Shown: piece by piece, positions 32,684-40,276 of the stretch | Position numbering within the stretch: the stretch's first letter is position 1 | How the letters are laid out: every line of letters starts with the position of its first letter | Source of the DNA: UBA4923 sp964486135 | GTDB lineage: Bacteria; Bacillota; Clostridia; Saccharofermentanales; DTU023 | DNA length: 40,276 bases | Direction of reading: 5' to 3' | NCBI GenBank assembly: GCA_964486135.1 | Contig: CAZAKT010000016.1 | Span: forward strand, 1 to 40,276 | Position numbers and translations under genes: made by a program | The notes under the pieces: model-generated | Database searches by the model: none | Seen by the model: only the letters and a program-made list of their open reading frames with translations | Told to the model about the DNA's origin: nothing

Positions 32684-33576
32684 CTTTTTCCTCCCAGATT
32701 CGTAAGGAGCTGGCCGAACGCCATCGCGGTCACGCGGAGGACGCGGAATGGTCCTTGGCCTCCTTTGCCTCTTTTGCCGCCGTATCGGGCAGGATTGAGG
32801 AGGTGGAAGGGGGGTGGCGGGTATGGCTCCGGGTATCGGGCCCCTCTACAGCCGCCCTCCTGGAGGCCGTTGTGGAGACCTTGTCCTTTGAGATTGAGGA
32901 AAAGGCAGTGGGGAAACGGGATATCGCCTTGATCGTCTTCGTCCCCCTGGCCGGTAGGCCGGCCCTCTTCTTTGACTTTGACGGCTGGCTGGGGCAGACG
33001 GGCCAGGCGGGGCTGGAACCCATATTCGCCGCTTTCTTCCTGGCCTGTGGGGTCATGTCCGATCCGGGAACCGGTCGATACAGATTGGCTTTTTCACCTT
33101 CGGCAGGGGGCGCCGTCCCGCTCATGACCCGCCTGTTTGAGAAGGCGGGATTTGTGTCCGGGCAAACCCGGCACCAGGGCAGGGTCCATCTGCTTTTTAC
33201 CAGTGGGGAGGAGGTTGCCCGTTTCCTGCTCCTTTGTGGCGCCCATAATGCCCTGCTTGCCTTTGAGGAGAAGCGGAGTGAGCGTGAGTTGATCGGGCAG
33301 GTAAACAGACAGGTCAACTTTGACGATGCCAACGCAGGGAGAAGGGCGGAATCGATCGCGCGACAGTTGGAGGCCATTGCCGTGATCGATCGGTTGCGGG
33401 GGATCGATTCGCTTCCGCCTTCCCTTGCTGAGGCGGCCTACGCCAGACTCGAAAACCGGGGAGCTTCACTTGAAGAGTTGGGCGAAAGCATGGAACCGCC
33501 TGTCAGCAAATCCGGTATGAGCCACCGGTTCAGCAGGATTCGGGCCCTGGCCTCTTCCTTCGCAGACGATGAATAG
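32680..33576 (+). CDS. whiA: DNA-binding protein WhiA
   Basis: A 298-residue WhiA-family protein, a homing-endonuclease-like (LAGLIDADG-derived) domain joined to a C-terminal helix-turn-helix. It influences cell division and chromosome segregation in Bacillus and sporulation in Streptomyces. The start MTFSSQIRKELA and the C-terminal LENRGASLEELGESMEPPVSKSGMSHRFSRI, with the HTH recognition helix, are typical. It is somewhat shorter than the usual 310-330 aa. The start overlaps the rapZ stop. It is the last gene of the group; the following membrane gene has its own -10 element. Confidence 0.93.
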   Translation: MTFSSQIRKELAERHRGHAEDAEWSLASFASFAAVSGRIEEVEGGWRVWLRVSGPSTAALLEAVVETLSFEIEEKAVGKRDIALIVFVPLAGRPALFFDFDGWLGQTGQAGLEPIFAAFFLACGVMSDPGTGRYRLAFSPSAGGAVPLMTRLFEKAGFVSGQTRHQGRVHLLFTSGEEVARFLLLCGAHNALLAFEEKRSERELIGQVNRQVNFDDANAGRRAESIARQLEAIAVIDRLRGIDSLPPSLAEAAYARLENRGASLEELGESMEPPVSKSGMSHRFSRIRALASSFADDE

Positions 33577-33589
33577 GACCCTCTAGCAG

Positions 33590-33598
33590 TGATATACT
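33590..33598 (+). promoter_or_regulatory. Extended -10 element before the unknown membrane gene
   Basis: TGA followed by TATACT (33593-33598) resembles an extended -10, with no clear -35. It lies 14 bases after the whiA stop and about 22 before the next ATG, so the leader would be short. Confidence 0.35.
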
Positions 33599-33620
33599 GA
33601 TACGAAGGTGAAGAGACGCT

Positions 33621-34703
33621 ATGGATTATCTCGAGGGTTTCCTGATTGGCCCGGTATGGAGTGACACTGATTACCGTTCACGAAGGCATTTGAACGCGCA
33701 CATTTTGCTGGCCAGCCTTATGGCTTTTGCCTTTGCCATGCTGACCCTTTTCCCCGAACGCTTTGATAGCCTGATCCTGATCAAGTGGCCCCTGGCCCTC
33801 TTTCTCTTGATTCTTTTGTTCCTTTTATCGCCTGCCCTTTCCATCCTATACCGGCGACTGCCCTTCTATATCCGCCCCTTCCTGCTCCCTGTCTTCGCCG
33901 CCAAGTATCTCTTGCTTTTCTATCTGCTTGTCCATGGCTTTTTTCCCAGGATAACTTTTGAAAAAGAATCCGTACTTGAACTCCTCTATCTGAGGGTGGA
34001 TGACCACATAGGTCTTGCGCTTGAGAAAATAGCAGCTTCAGGCGGTATCCTGGTCACCGTCGCGGGTGTCGTCGCGGGTGGCCTCTGGGTGATCGCCGAG
34101 GGAATCCTTCTCATTGCCGCCCTGATCCTCGTCCCCCTTCTTTCAATCGCTGCCCTCAAGTGCCTGCAGTACGGCTACGATTGGGGGGTAAAGAACCTGC
34201 TGGATCGACAGCTCGACGGCCTTGACATTCATCTGGCAGAGGGACAGGTTTGGGGGAATCTTGCCGGGATGGAAGAGAGGGGAGTGACAGGCACTTCCGC
34301 GCCGCTTCCACCCCTGATCATCCCAGGGGAAGAAAGGACCGGGGGCTTGACCCAGGCCTTCGATCAGGAAGAGATTGGAGTCAAACCAAGTGCCGGGGCG
34401 AAAGTGGTTTCCAAACCGCCTCCCGCCCGCCGGGATTTCCTGGGACAGGTCAAGGTGAAATCAAGTCGCTTCTGGAAGCGCTTGACCTCGGGTTTTGAAG
34501 GCAGGAAAATTAAACAGGGGATACAAGGATTCCTTGGTTTTTTGAAAGATACAGGGAAAAAAATCAAGCAGGCTTTCAGTCGGATTTTCCTTGACTTGAA
34601 AATGAAGGCAGGCAATAAGAGGGAAGTGAGCCAAGCTCAGACTCTTTCAGACCAGGCGGAGGAAGAGGCGTATTGGGAAGAGCCGGAAGACGACCAGGTC
34701 TAA
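33621..34703 (+). CDS. Unknown membrane protein with basic cytoplasmic tail
   Basis: I do not recognise this 360-residue protein. It has about four or five hydrophobic segments between residues 28 and 190: around 28-45, 52-75, 88-112, 137-160 and 160-180. A soluble C-terminal half follows, with a proline-rich stretch (SAPLPPLIIPGEE), a strongly basic helical region (KVKSSRFWKRLTSGFEGRKIKQGIQGFLGFLKDTGKKIKQAFSRIFLDLKMKAGNKRE), and an acidic end (EEEAYWEEPEDDQV). The basic amphipathic segments could lie on the membrane surface or bind nucleic acid. The position after whiA and before htrA suggests an envelope role, but this is only context. No catalytic motif was seen. Confidence 0.8.
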   Translation: MDYLEGFLIGPVWSDTDYRSRRHLNAHILLASLMAFAFAMLTLFPERFDSLILIKWPLALFLLILLFLLSPALSILYRRLPFYIRPFLLPVFAAKYLLLFYLLVHGFFPRITFEKESVLELLYLRVDDHIGLALEKIAASGGILVTVAGVVAGGLWVIAEGILLIAALILVPLLSIAALKCLQYGYDWGVKNLLDRQLDGLDIHLAEGQVWGNLAGMEERGVTGTSAPLPPLIIPGEERTGGLTQAFDQEEIGVKPSAGAKVVSKPPPARRDFLGQVKVKSSRFWKRLTSGFEGRKIKQGIQGFLGFLKDTGKKIKQAFSRIFLDLKMKAGNKREVSQAQTLSDQAEEEAYWEEPEDDQV

Positions 34704-34845
34704 GTCATGGGATAACAGTCGTTACGCTGTCTGTTCCGGAATCCTGAAAAGAGGATAATAGGGATGTACCTGCTCGGTTGCTCCCGTATGAAAGGGCCTT
34801 GATACAGGCTGGCCGGAAGAGGGAGCCGCGGGTTGGAGGTCAAAC

Positions 34846-36138
34846 ATGGCGAATAATTTCGAAACAAATAATCAAAAAGAGCCCGGGAATAGACCGGGTA
34901 AAAATTCTTCCGGAGGGCGGAAGTCGGGAAATCTGGCCCTGGGCGTCATCATCGTGACCCTGCTTGCCGTTCTTGTCTTTTCAGCCATAACGGGTCTTTT
35001 GGTCTTTCTGTTTGCCAACAAGGATGTGGTCATAAGACCGAGGGTGACCCAACCCGTTCAATCAGAAACCAATCCCACTAAAGAGACTGTAGCAGCACCG
35101 GAAACGGAGGCCTCTGAAGATGGGGACGCGAAGGAAACGGAAGAAGGTGGGCTTAATCCCGAATTCAGCCTGGGCGACCTGGCCCGGCCCGCTCCGCAAG
35201 GGGGGAAGACGATCCAGACCATTCCGCAGATTGTCGATAAGGCGAAACCGGCGGTCGTCGCGATTTACACCAACATTGTCGTGTCAGACCAATTCGGTGG
35301 CCTGGCCCAGAATACAGTTTCGGGATCGGGCTTTATCATCTCACCCGACGGCTATGTGGTCACAAATGCCCACGTCATAGAGAACGCGCAATCGGTCCAT
35401 GTCAACCTGGAGGACGGCCGGACCTTCCAAACCGCAATCATCGGGAGCGACTCCTATGCGGATATCGCTGTCTTAAAGATCGGGGCTGAGGAACTACCCT
35501 ATATTGAGCTGGGTGATTCATCCAAGCTGCTCATCGGTGAATTGGCCATCGCCATAGGGAATCCGACGGGTAATCTGAGCGGAACGGTCACCTCGGGGAT
35601 TATTTCGGCACTCGACCGGGAGCTTTCCCAGACACCGATCGCCCTGATCCAAACGGACGCAGCCCTGAACCCCGGTAATTCCGGAGGCGCCCTTTTGAAC
35701 GCCTACGGTGAGGTCATCGGTATCAACCAATTGAAGATTCTTTATTCGGGCACTTCCACTGACCAGATCCAGGGGATCAGCTTTGCCATCCCCGTCAATG
35801 CCGCTAAGCCGATCATTGAGAGCATTATCCGTACGGGTAAGCATATTTGGCCCATGATGGGCATCTCGGTATCGACGGTGGAAGAGGATCTGGCAAGTGA
35901 CCAGGGACTGCATTATCCTGGTGTTGTCGTCGTCTCGGTGGAGGCCGGCGGCGCGGGGAGTCAGGCCGGACTGAAATCCGGGGACGTCATCACGGCCTTT
36001 GATGGCAAAGCGGTTGAGACGACCAAGGAGTTGACCGACCTGAAGAACGCGAAAGAGGCTGGGGATGAAGTAGTCTTGACAATTTACAGGGGTACAAGGA
36101 GCCTGGAGATCAAGATGGTGCTGGGGTCCTCATCTTGA
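34846..36138 (+). CDS. htrA: HtrA/DegP-family membrane-anchored serine protease
   Basis: An envelope quality-control protease, 430 aa. A short cytoplasmic N-terminus rich in Asn, Gly and Lys precedes one membrane anchor (about 32-57). A long acidic linker (about 70-110) precedes the trypsin-like domain (about 125-310). The catalytic triad is H176 (TNAHVI), D206 (ADIAVLKI) and S279 (NPGNSGGAL). One PDZ domain follows (about 325-428, GVVVVSVEAGGAGSQAGLKSGDVITAFDG). In Bacillus such proteases answer CssRS secretion stress; no two-component genes are nearby. A 142-base gap upstream contains GATAAT near 34755 but no matching -35. The AAAGGAGG site of the next gene follows the stop directly. Confidence 0.95.
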   Translation: MANNFETNNQKEPGNRPGKNSSGGRKSGNLALGVIIVTLLAVLVFSAITGLLVFLFANKDVVIRPRVTQPVQSETNPTKETVAAPETEASEDGDAKETEEGGLNPEFSLGDLARPAPQGGKTIQTIPQIVDKAKPAVVAIYTNIVVSDQFGGLAQNTVSGSGFIISPDGYVVTNAHVIENAQSVHVNLEDGRTFQTAIIGSDSYADIAVLKIGAEELPYIELGDSSKLLIGELAIAIGNPTGNLSGTVTSGIISALDRELSQTPIALIQTDAALNPGNSGGALLNAYGEVIGINQLKILYSGTSTDQIQGISFAIPVNAAKPIIESIIRTGKHIWPMMGISVSTVEEDLASDQGLHYPGVVVVSVEAGGAGSQAGLKSGDVITAFDGKAVETTKELTDLKNAKEAGDEVVLTIYRGTRSLEIKMVLGSSS

Positions 36139-36159
36139 TCTTGCCAAAGGAGGTGGACA

Positions 36160-36555
36160 ATGGATCAGATCCAGGTTGTATTTGAGCCCCACTATCGTGG
36201 GCTCGTCCAGGGAAAACGGGCCAGCCTTGTGGTCGGTTCGGAAGACCAGGAATTTGGGGCCTACGATTTGATCCTGGCCGGCTTGAGTGCTTGTTTCTAC
36301 GCAACCTTCCTGGGTATCGCGGGCAAGATGCACCTTCATTACCACCAGGTCATCATTGATATCAAGGGCGAACACCGGGAGGAACCGCCCACAACCCTGA
36401 AGCATATTCTGCTTGAAATGGAGGTAAAAGGAGCTGATCCAAGCAGGGAAAAGCATTATAAGCGGGCGGCAGAGATTGCCGGCAAATACTGTTCGGTCTA
36501 CCAGACCCTGTCCAAGGTGGCGGAAATGGAGACTGTCGTGAAACTGACACCCTAG
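36160..36555 (+). CDS. OsmC/Ohr-family protein
   Basis: A 131-residue protein of the OsmC/Ohr fold, thiol peroxidases or related proteins that detoxify organic hydroperoxides. The two conserved cysteines are present: C45 in the helix GLSACFYATF and C111 in KYCSVYQTLS. A perfect ribosome site AAAGGAGG lies seven bases before ATG. It follows htrA by only 21 bases, so the two are probably co-transcribed, consistent with a shared stress role. Classic OsmC and Ohr are slightly longer (about 140 aa), and subgroup assignment is uncertain. Confidence 0.88.
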   Translation: MDQIQVVFEPHYRGLVQGKRASLVVGSEDQEFGAYDLILAGLSACFYATFLGIAGKMHLHYHQVIIDIKGEHREEPPTTLKHILLEMEVKGADPSREKHYKRAAEIAGKYCSVYQTLSKVAEMETVVKLTP

Positions 36556-36557
36556 CC

Positions 36558-37382
36558 ATGCGCGGTAAAGGCTGGATCAGGGATATTGTCTCCCATTTCG
36601 CTGTCCTGCTTATTTTGGGAGCAGCTTTGTTTCTCCTCTACAGGAAGGCCGGCGAAATACCTGCCCTAAATGAGCTGGATTACTTGAACAAGGCTTTCAC
36701 GGCCGCCTTCGTGATCCTGGCCCTTATGGTTGTCATCTTCGTATTTCAGGTCTTTTCCAGCGTGAAACTGGAACGCTTCAGTCCCGGAAACCCGGAAAGC
36801 TTGAAGAGGCTCGACCGGATCCGTCGTTTCCGCTTTCCCAGGGAATATGCAAAGATTCAAGCCATATGGCCCTCCTGCCGCTCGGATTTCCGGGAAGCTT
36901 TTCCAGGGGAAGGATGGGACCGGTCAACGGTACAGCCTTTCGACGCTATCCTGACCCGCAGGCGGAAGTTACCGGCCATGGGCGGGCGACCGCCCCTGGT
37001 CGACAGGATCTTTTTGTTCTATCACCCCATGATGAACGTCATCATTGTCGACCAGATCCTGAAAGAATGCGAACGTACGATTGAGGAAAAGTATGCGGAA
37101 TACCCGGCTCCTCGCAATTTTGCGGTTTTCCTGACCGATATGAAGAATCGTGATGAGATTACATCGGCCGGCGCAGGCATTGTCAATTACCTTTGTAACC
37201 CGGGTCCAGGGATCAGCCTCTATCCGGTCCTGCTCGATATGGACGCGGGCCGTTTTTTCTATCCCCTCGACACAAGCCTGGCCGCCAGGCGCCATCGGCT
37301 TTATTATTGGATCCAAAGGTTGCGGACCAGACACTGGATAACAAAACAACTTCGTGATCGCCTGAAAATTGAAGAGAATTAA
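36558..37382 (+). CDS. Unknown protein with two N-terminal membrane segments
   Basis: I do not recognise this 274-residue protein. Two hydrophobic segments (about residues 12-28 and 47-67) are followed by a soluble domain of about 200 residues. That domain includes KRLDRIRRFRFPREYAKIQ, LVDRIFLFYHPMMNVIIVDQILKECERTI, NFAVFLTDMKNRDEITSAGAGIVNYL and YPVLLDMDAGRFFYPLD. The alternation of hydrophobic strands and charged helices suggests an alpha/beta fold facing the cytoplasm. It begins only two bases after the OsmC stop without its own clear ribosome site, so its translation is likely coupled to the upstream gene. Function is not predictable. Confidence 0.82.
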   Translation: MRGKGWIRDIVSHFAVLLILGAALFLLYRKAGEIPALNELDYLNKAFTAAFVILALMVVIFVFQVFSSVKLERFSPGNPESLKRLDRIRRFRFPREYAKIQAIWPSCRSDFREAFPGEGWDRSTVQPFDAILTRRRKLPAMGGRPPLVDRIFLFYHPMMNVIIVDQILKECERTIEEKYAEYPAPRNFAVFLTDMKNRDEITSAGAGIVNYLCNPGPGISLYPVLLDMDAGRFFYPLDTSLAARRHRLYYWIQRLRTRHWITKQLRDRLKIEEN

Positions 37383-37470
37383 GCCCCTCTCCTTGGCGGA
37401 AGGCCGCGCCCGGTGTTACTGCGTCAGGACTGGCAGAGGGCTATGATGACCCTTGGAAGGAAGTGACAAA

Positions 37471-40113
37471 GTGAAGAAAAGTTATGCTGTGACCGGGATG
37501 ACCTGTGCCGCCTGCCAGGCGGCTGTTGTCCGTTCAGTCCAAAAATTGGATGGGGTGGACCAGGTCAATGTCAACTTGTTGACGGGGACCATGACCCTTG
37601 AGCTTGACCCGGCCGTCCAGACAGAAGCCTCTATCCTTGAAGCCGTCGAGAAAACGGGCTACGGGATCAGCCCGATTGGGGAGAGCGGTGGAGCCAAAAA
37701 GACCGACCGCCGGGCGGAACGACAGAAGCTGGTCGAAGAACGCGAAAAAGAGGAGCGTCTCATGAGGCAACGCCTCTTCTATTCGGCCCTGCTCCTTATC
37801 CCACTCATGTGGATCGCTATGGGCCCTATGCTGGGGCTCCCCCTACCCTCTTTTTTGTCCGGTCATCATAACGCTGTCGGCTATGCTTTGGCCCAGATGG
37901 TCTTAGCCCTCCCCATCATGCTTATCAACGGCTATTTTTTTACATCGGGATTCAAGGGACTGATCCACCGGGCCCCCAATATGAACACCCTGATCGCCCT
38001 GGGATCGGCGGCCTCCTTCATCTTCGGCCTCTTTGCCATTTACCGGATAGGCAATGGATTGGGGACGGGTGATACCGCCCTGGTGGACCGTTATCTCCAC
38101 CAACTCTATTTTGAGTCCGCCGGTATGATCCTGGTCCTTATCACGGTCGGCAAGACCCTGGAAGCCAGGGCCAAGGGTAAAACATCCGAAGCCCTGACAG
38201 GTCTTATGGACCTGGTACCGCAAACGGCGCTGGTGCTACGGGAGGGTGAGCGCATTGAAGTGGACGCGGATGAACTGCGGCCGGGCGATCTGGTCGTCCT
38301 CCTGCCGGGTGCCAGGGTCCCTTGTGATGGGATTGTCCGTGAAGGCCACAGCTCCCTGGATGAATCCGCTATGACGGGGGAGAGCATTCCTGTGGAAAAA
38401 GCGCCGGGCGATCCGGTGACCTCGGCGACCATCAACGGGACAGGCACCCTGATTTTTGAGGCGACCAAGACAGGGGAGGACACGACCCTCTCCCAGATGA
38501 TCCAGCTTATGGAGGAGGCCTCTTCTTCCAAGGCTCCGGTGGCCCGCCTGGCTGACAAAGTGTCCGGGATCTTTGTGCCGGTCGTCATCGCGATCGCCTT
38601 GATCGTCCTGGCTGCCTGGCTGCTGACCGGCTGGCCGGGGGAATTGGCCTTTTCCATGGCCATTTCCGTCCTGGTGATCTCCTGTCCCTGCGCCCTGGGT
38701 CTGGCGACACCTGTAGCTATTATGGTGGCGACGGGACAGGGGGCCCGCCATGGCATCCTAATCAAGTCGGGCGAGGCCTTGGAAGACGCGGGCAATCTGT
38801 CCAGTGTCATCTTTGACAAGACGGGGACCCTTACCGCAGGCAAGCCCCAAGTGACGGATATTGTCCTGGGCCAGGGCCAAAATACGGACTTTCATTCGGA
38901 AGAGGACCTGCTTACCTTGGCGGCAACCCTGGAGGAGCTGTCTGAGCACCCCCTGGCCGGCGCAATCCTGCAGGCCGCGGAGGAGAGGGACTTGACTGAA
39001 AGGATCCCCCTCCAACACTTTGAGGCGGTGCCGGGACGAGGGGTCAAGGGCCAGCTCAAGGACGGCCGCCAGGTCTTTATCGGCAGCGCCAACTACATGA
39101 AGGAATTGGCCTTGACCGATCCGGCCCTTGAGGAGGAGGCCGATCGGCTGGCTTTGGCAGGACGGACCATCCTCTTTCTCGCTATCGATGGCAGACTCCT
39201 GGGCCTGGTCGGGGCTACCGACCAGTTGAAGCCCGGTAGCGCGGAGGCTGTCGACAGGCTCCACAAGTTGGGGATCCGGGTTATTATGCTGACCGGGGAC
39301 AGGCAGGCGACGGCAGAGGCCATCGGTCGGGAGCTGGGAGGGGTCCAGGTCATCGCGGAGGTCCTGCCGACCGACAAGGCCGCCGTCGTCGAGCGGCTTA
39401 AGTCAGCCGGCGAGCGGGTGGCCATGGTGGGTGACGGTATCAATGACGCGCCGGCCCTGGCGGTCGCTGACGTCGGGATCGCCATCGGAGCGGGCAGTGA
39501 CATCGCCATCGACTCCGCGGATGTGGTCCTGGTCAGGAATGAATTGAATGACGCCGTGACGGCTGTTGAGTTGAGCCGGAAGACGCTTCGTACCATCAAG
39601 GAGAATCTCTTCTGGGCCTTCTTCTACAATGTGGTCGCCATCCCTGTCGCAGCCGGCGCCTTCTATCTCAGCTATGGCCTGAGGCTGACACCCATGATAG
39701 GGGCCCTCGCCATGAGCTTCAGCTCTGTCTTTGTAGTCTTGAATGCCTTGCGGATCAGGCGTTTCAAGCCAGGGAAGGGTCTCTTGGGCCAAAGGAAAAT
39801 CACACAAGACACAACGTCATTACATTATGACGATCTTATAACTGCTGGAATTACGGACAGGGCCTGCCCCATCCTACCGGATGAGGAAGAGGAGGAAGAA
39901 ATCATGGATAAGACAATTGAGCTTACTGTTGAAGGAATGACCTGTGGCCACTGCACGGCCCGTGTCGAGAAGACTTTGAAGGAATTGCCAGGCGTGAGTG
40001 ACGCCAAGGCCGTCCTGGAGACCGGACTTGTAACCGTCCGGACGGATGGGACAACAAGCCGTGAATCCATGGCGTCCGCTATCGAGGAACAAGGTTACCA
40101 GGTCCGGGATTAA
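37471..40113 (+). CDS. copA: Copper-exporting P1B-type ATPase fused to a C-terminal CopZ-like domain
   Basis: An 880-residue Cu+ pump. Residues 3-65 are a heavy-metal-associated domain with the Cu-binding MTCAAC (C12, C15). Eight membrane helices are expected. Catalytic motifs are the TGES actuator loop near residue 308, the ion-binding CPC at 405-407, the phosphorylated D449 in DKTGT, the SEHP motif, and GDGINDAP with D655. The usual C-terminus would be near LNALRIRRFKP. Here about 45 further residues (a polar linker ending in a run of six glutamates) lead into a second HMA domain with MTCGHC, ending in YQVRD. The GTG start has GGAAGGAAG upstream; a TTG at 37453 lies before that site. No CsoR or CopY regulator is in the window. 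Confidence 0.95.
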   Translation: MKKSYAVTGMTCAACQAAVVRSVQKLDGVDQVNVNLLTGTMTLELDPAVQTEASILEAVEKTGYGISPIGESGGAKKTDRRAERQKLVEEREKEERLMRQRLFYSALLLIPLMWIAMGPMLGLPLPSFLSGHHNAVGYALAQMVLALPIMLINGYFFTSGFKGLIHRAPNMNTLIALGSAASFIFGLFAIYRIGNGLGTGDTALVDRYLHQLYFESAGMILVLITVGKTLEARAKGKTSEALTGLMDLVPQTALVLREGERIEVDADELRPGDLVVLLPGARVPCDGIVREGHSSLDESAMTGESIPVEKAPGDPVTSATINGTGTLIFEATKTGEDTTLSQMIQLMEEASSSKAPVARLADKVSGIFVPVVIAIALIVLAAWLLTGWPGELAFSMAISVLVISCPCALGLATPVAIMVATGQGARHGILIKSGEALEDAGNLSSVIFDKTGTLTAGKPQVTDIVLGQGQNTDFHSEEDLLTLAATLEELSEHPLAGAILQAAEERDLTERIPLQHFEAVPGRGVKGQLKDGRQVFIGSANYMKELALTDPALEEEADRLALAGRTILFLAIDGRLLGLVGATDQLKPGSAEAVDRLHKLGIRVIMLTGDRQATAEAIGRELGGVQVIAEVLPTDKAAVVERLKSAGERVAMVGDGINDAPALAVADVGIAIGAGSDIAIDSADVVLVRNELNDAVTAVELSRKTLRTIKENLFWAFFYNVVAIPVAAGAFYLSYGLRLTPMIGALAMSFSSVFVVLNALRIRRFKPGKGLLGQRKITQDTTSLHYDDLITAGITDRACPILPDEEEEEEIMDKTIELTVEGMTCGHCTARVEKTLKELPGVSDAKAVLETGLVTVRTDGTTSRESMASAIEEQGYQVRD
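39904..40113 (+). CDS. copZ: Probable free CopZ chaperone from an internal start
   Basis: In the same frame as copA, ATG 39904 is preceded by AGGAGG (39890-39895) with an ideal eight-base spacing. The glutamate run of the fusion is encoded by this ribosome site. The product would be 69 aa, exactly the size of stand-alone CopZ copper chaperones, with GMTCGHC and the HMA betaalphabeta-betaalphabeta pattern (VSDAKAVLETGLVTVRT, MASAIEEQGYQV). Either both fusion and free chaperone are made, or copA lost its stop recently. The linker is AT-richer than flanking coding DNA, as expected of former intergenic sequence. A sequencing error that removed a stop is the alternative. Confidence 0.65.
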   Translation: MDKTIELTVEGMTCGHCTARVEKTLKELPGVSDAKAVLETGLVTVRTDGTTSRESMASAIEEQGYQVRD

Positions 40114-40120
40114 GAGCTGT

Positions 40121-40149
40121 TTGACACCCTATCCCTAGTTGTGTAAACT
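40121..40149 (+). promoter_or_regulatory. Promoter of the tRNA-Val gene
   Basis: TTGACA (40121-40126), an exact 17-base spacer and TAAACT (40144-40149), with predicted transcription start a few bases before the tRNA at 40162. It begins 7 bases after the copA/copZ stop. Confidence 0.75.
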
Positions 40150-40161
40150 TGGTTACGGCCC

Positions 40162-40238
40162 GGGTGATTGGCTCAGCTGGTTAGAGTACCTGCGTGACAT
40201 GCAGGGGGTCACTGGTTCAAGTCCAGTATCACCCACCA
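40162..40238 (+). tRNA. tRNA-Val (anticodon GAC)
   Basis: A complete cloverleaf: acceptor GGGTGAT (40162-40168) pairs with ATCACCC (40228-40234), the anticodon stem CCTGC/GCAGG closes the loop GTGACAT with anticodon GAC, and the T-arm ACTGG-TTCAAGT-CCAGT is present. The discriminator is A and the 3' CCA is encoded (40236-40238). Loop position 32 is G, slightly unusual. Confidence 0.95.
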
Positions 40239-40242
40239 GGAA

Positions 40243-40274
40243 GCCCCGCGACAGCAATGTGGCGGGGCCTTTGC
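40243..40274 (+). terminator. Rho-independent terminator after tRNA-Val
   Basis: GCCCCGC (40243-40249) and GCGGGGC (40262-40268) form a 7-bp stem with a 12-base loop, followed by CTTTGCTT at the window edge. It starts 4 bases after the encoded CCA. Confidence 0.75.
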
Positions 40275-40276
40275 TT

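Overview
The window looks like chromosomal core and accessory DNA of an anaerobic, low-to-moderate-GC Bacillota (Clostridia-type) bacterium. The evidence is gene content and layout: a Re-type citrate synthase, hprK-murB-rapZ-whiA, a YtxH-type protein, a membrane pyrophosphatase, strong GGAGG ribosome sites, and consensus TTGACA/TATAAT promoters. By eye the protein-coding DNA is moderately GC-rich (frequent GGCC/CCGG). The genus cannot be fixed from the sequence alone.

Layout. (a) 1-4822, minus strand: an operon for the oxidative half of the TCA cycle (Re-citrate synthase, FCD-type GntR regulator, aconitase, isocitrate dehydrogenase cut by the window edge), which makes 2-oxoglutarate for glutamate. 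(b) 4922-7357, plus: a MarR regulator with a palindromic site inside its own perfect promoter, overlapping a half-size ABC exporter. (c) 7408-8862: a small Cys/His membrane protein, a terminator, then azlCD (branched-chain amino acid export). (d) 8906-12071: a DtxR-family metal regulator diverging from feoA-feoB-feoC across twin palindromic operators, for ferrous iron uptake. (e) 12110-17055: lysC-hom-thrC-thrB for threonine. (f) 17083-19241: H+/Na+-pumping pyrophosphatase. (g) 19238-23855: an unrecognised protein, an EamA transporter, an ADP-ribosylglycohydrolase, a C69 dipeptidase and a DUF488 protein, closed by a bidirectional terminator. (h) 23865-24771, minus: two small envelope or stress-type proteins. 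(i) 24781-29690: an AT-rich regulatory region, a strong promoter with a palindrome over its -35, a roughly 300-nt folded leader, and a 1369-residue VWA/isopeptide-repeat surface adhesin with a sortase signal. (j) 29806-33576: hprK-murB-rapZ-whiA without yvcK between rapZ and whiA. (k) 33590-37382: an unknown membrane protein, HtrA protease, OsmC-family protein and an unknown membrane protein. (l) 37471-40113: a copper P-type ATPase fused in frame to a CopZ-like domain that has its own ribosome site and start. (m) 40121-40274: promoter, tRNA-Val(GAC) and terminator.

The most unusual items are the CopA-CopZ fusion with an internal start, the layered control region of the adhesin (33-bp palindrome, palindrome on the -35, long folded leader with a repeated TCAGACCCTG element), the iron-type DtxR regulator facing two GTTAG-N6-CTAAC boxes, and the loss of yvcK from the rapZ-whiA pair. 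No phage, insertion sequence, CRISPR array or rRNA was seen. No new defence-type or multi-gene system is evident.
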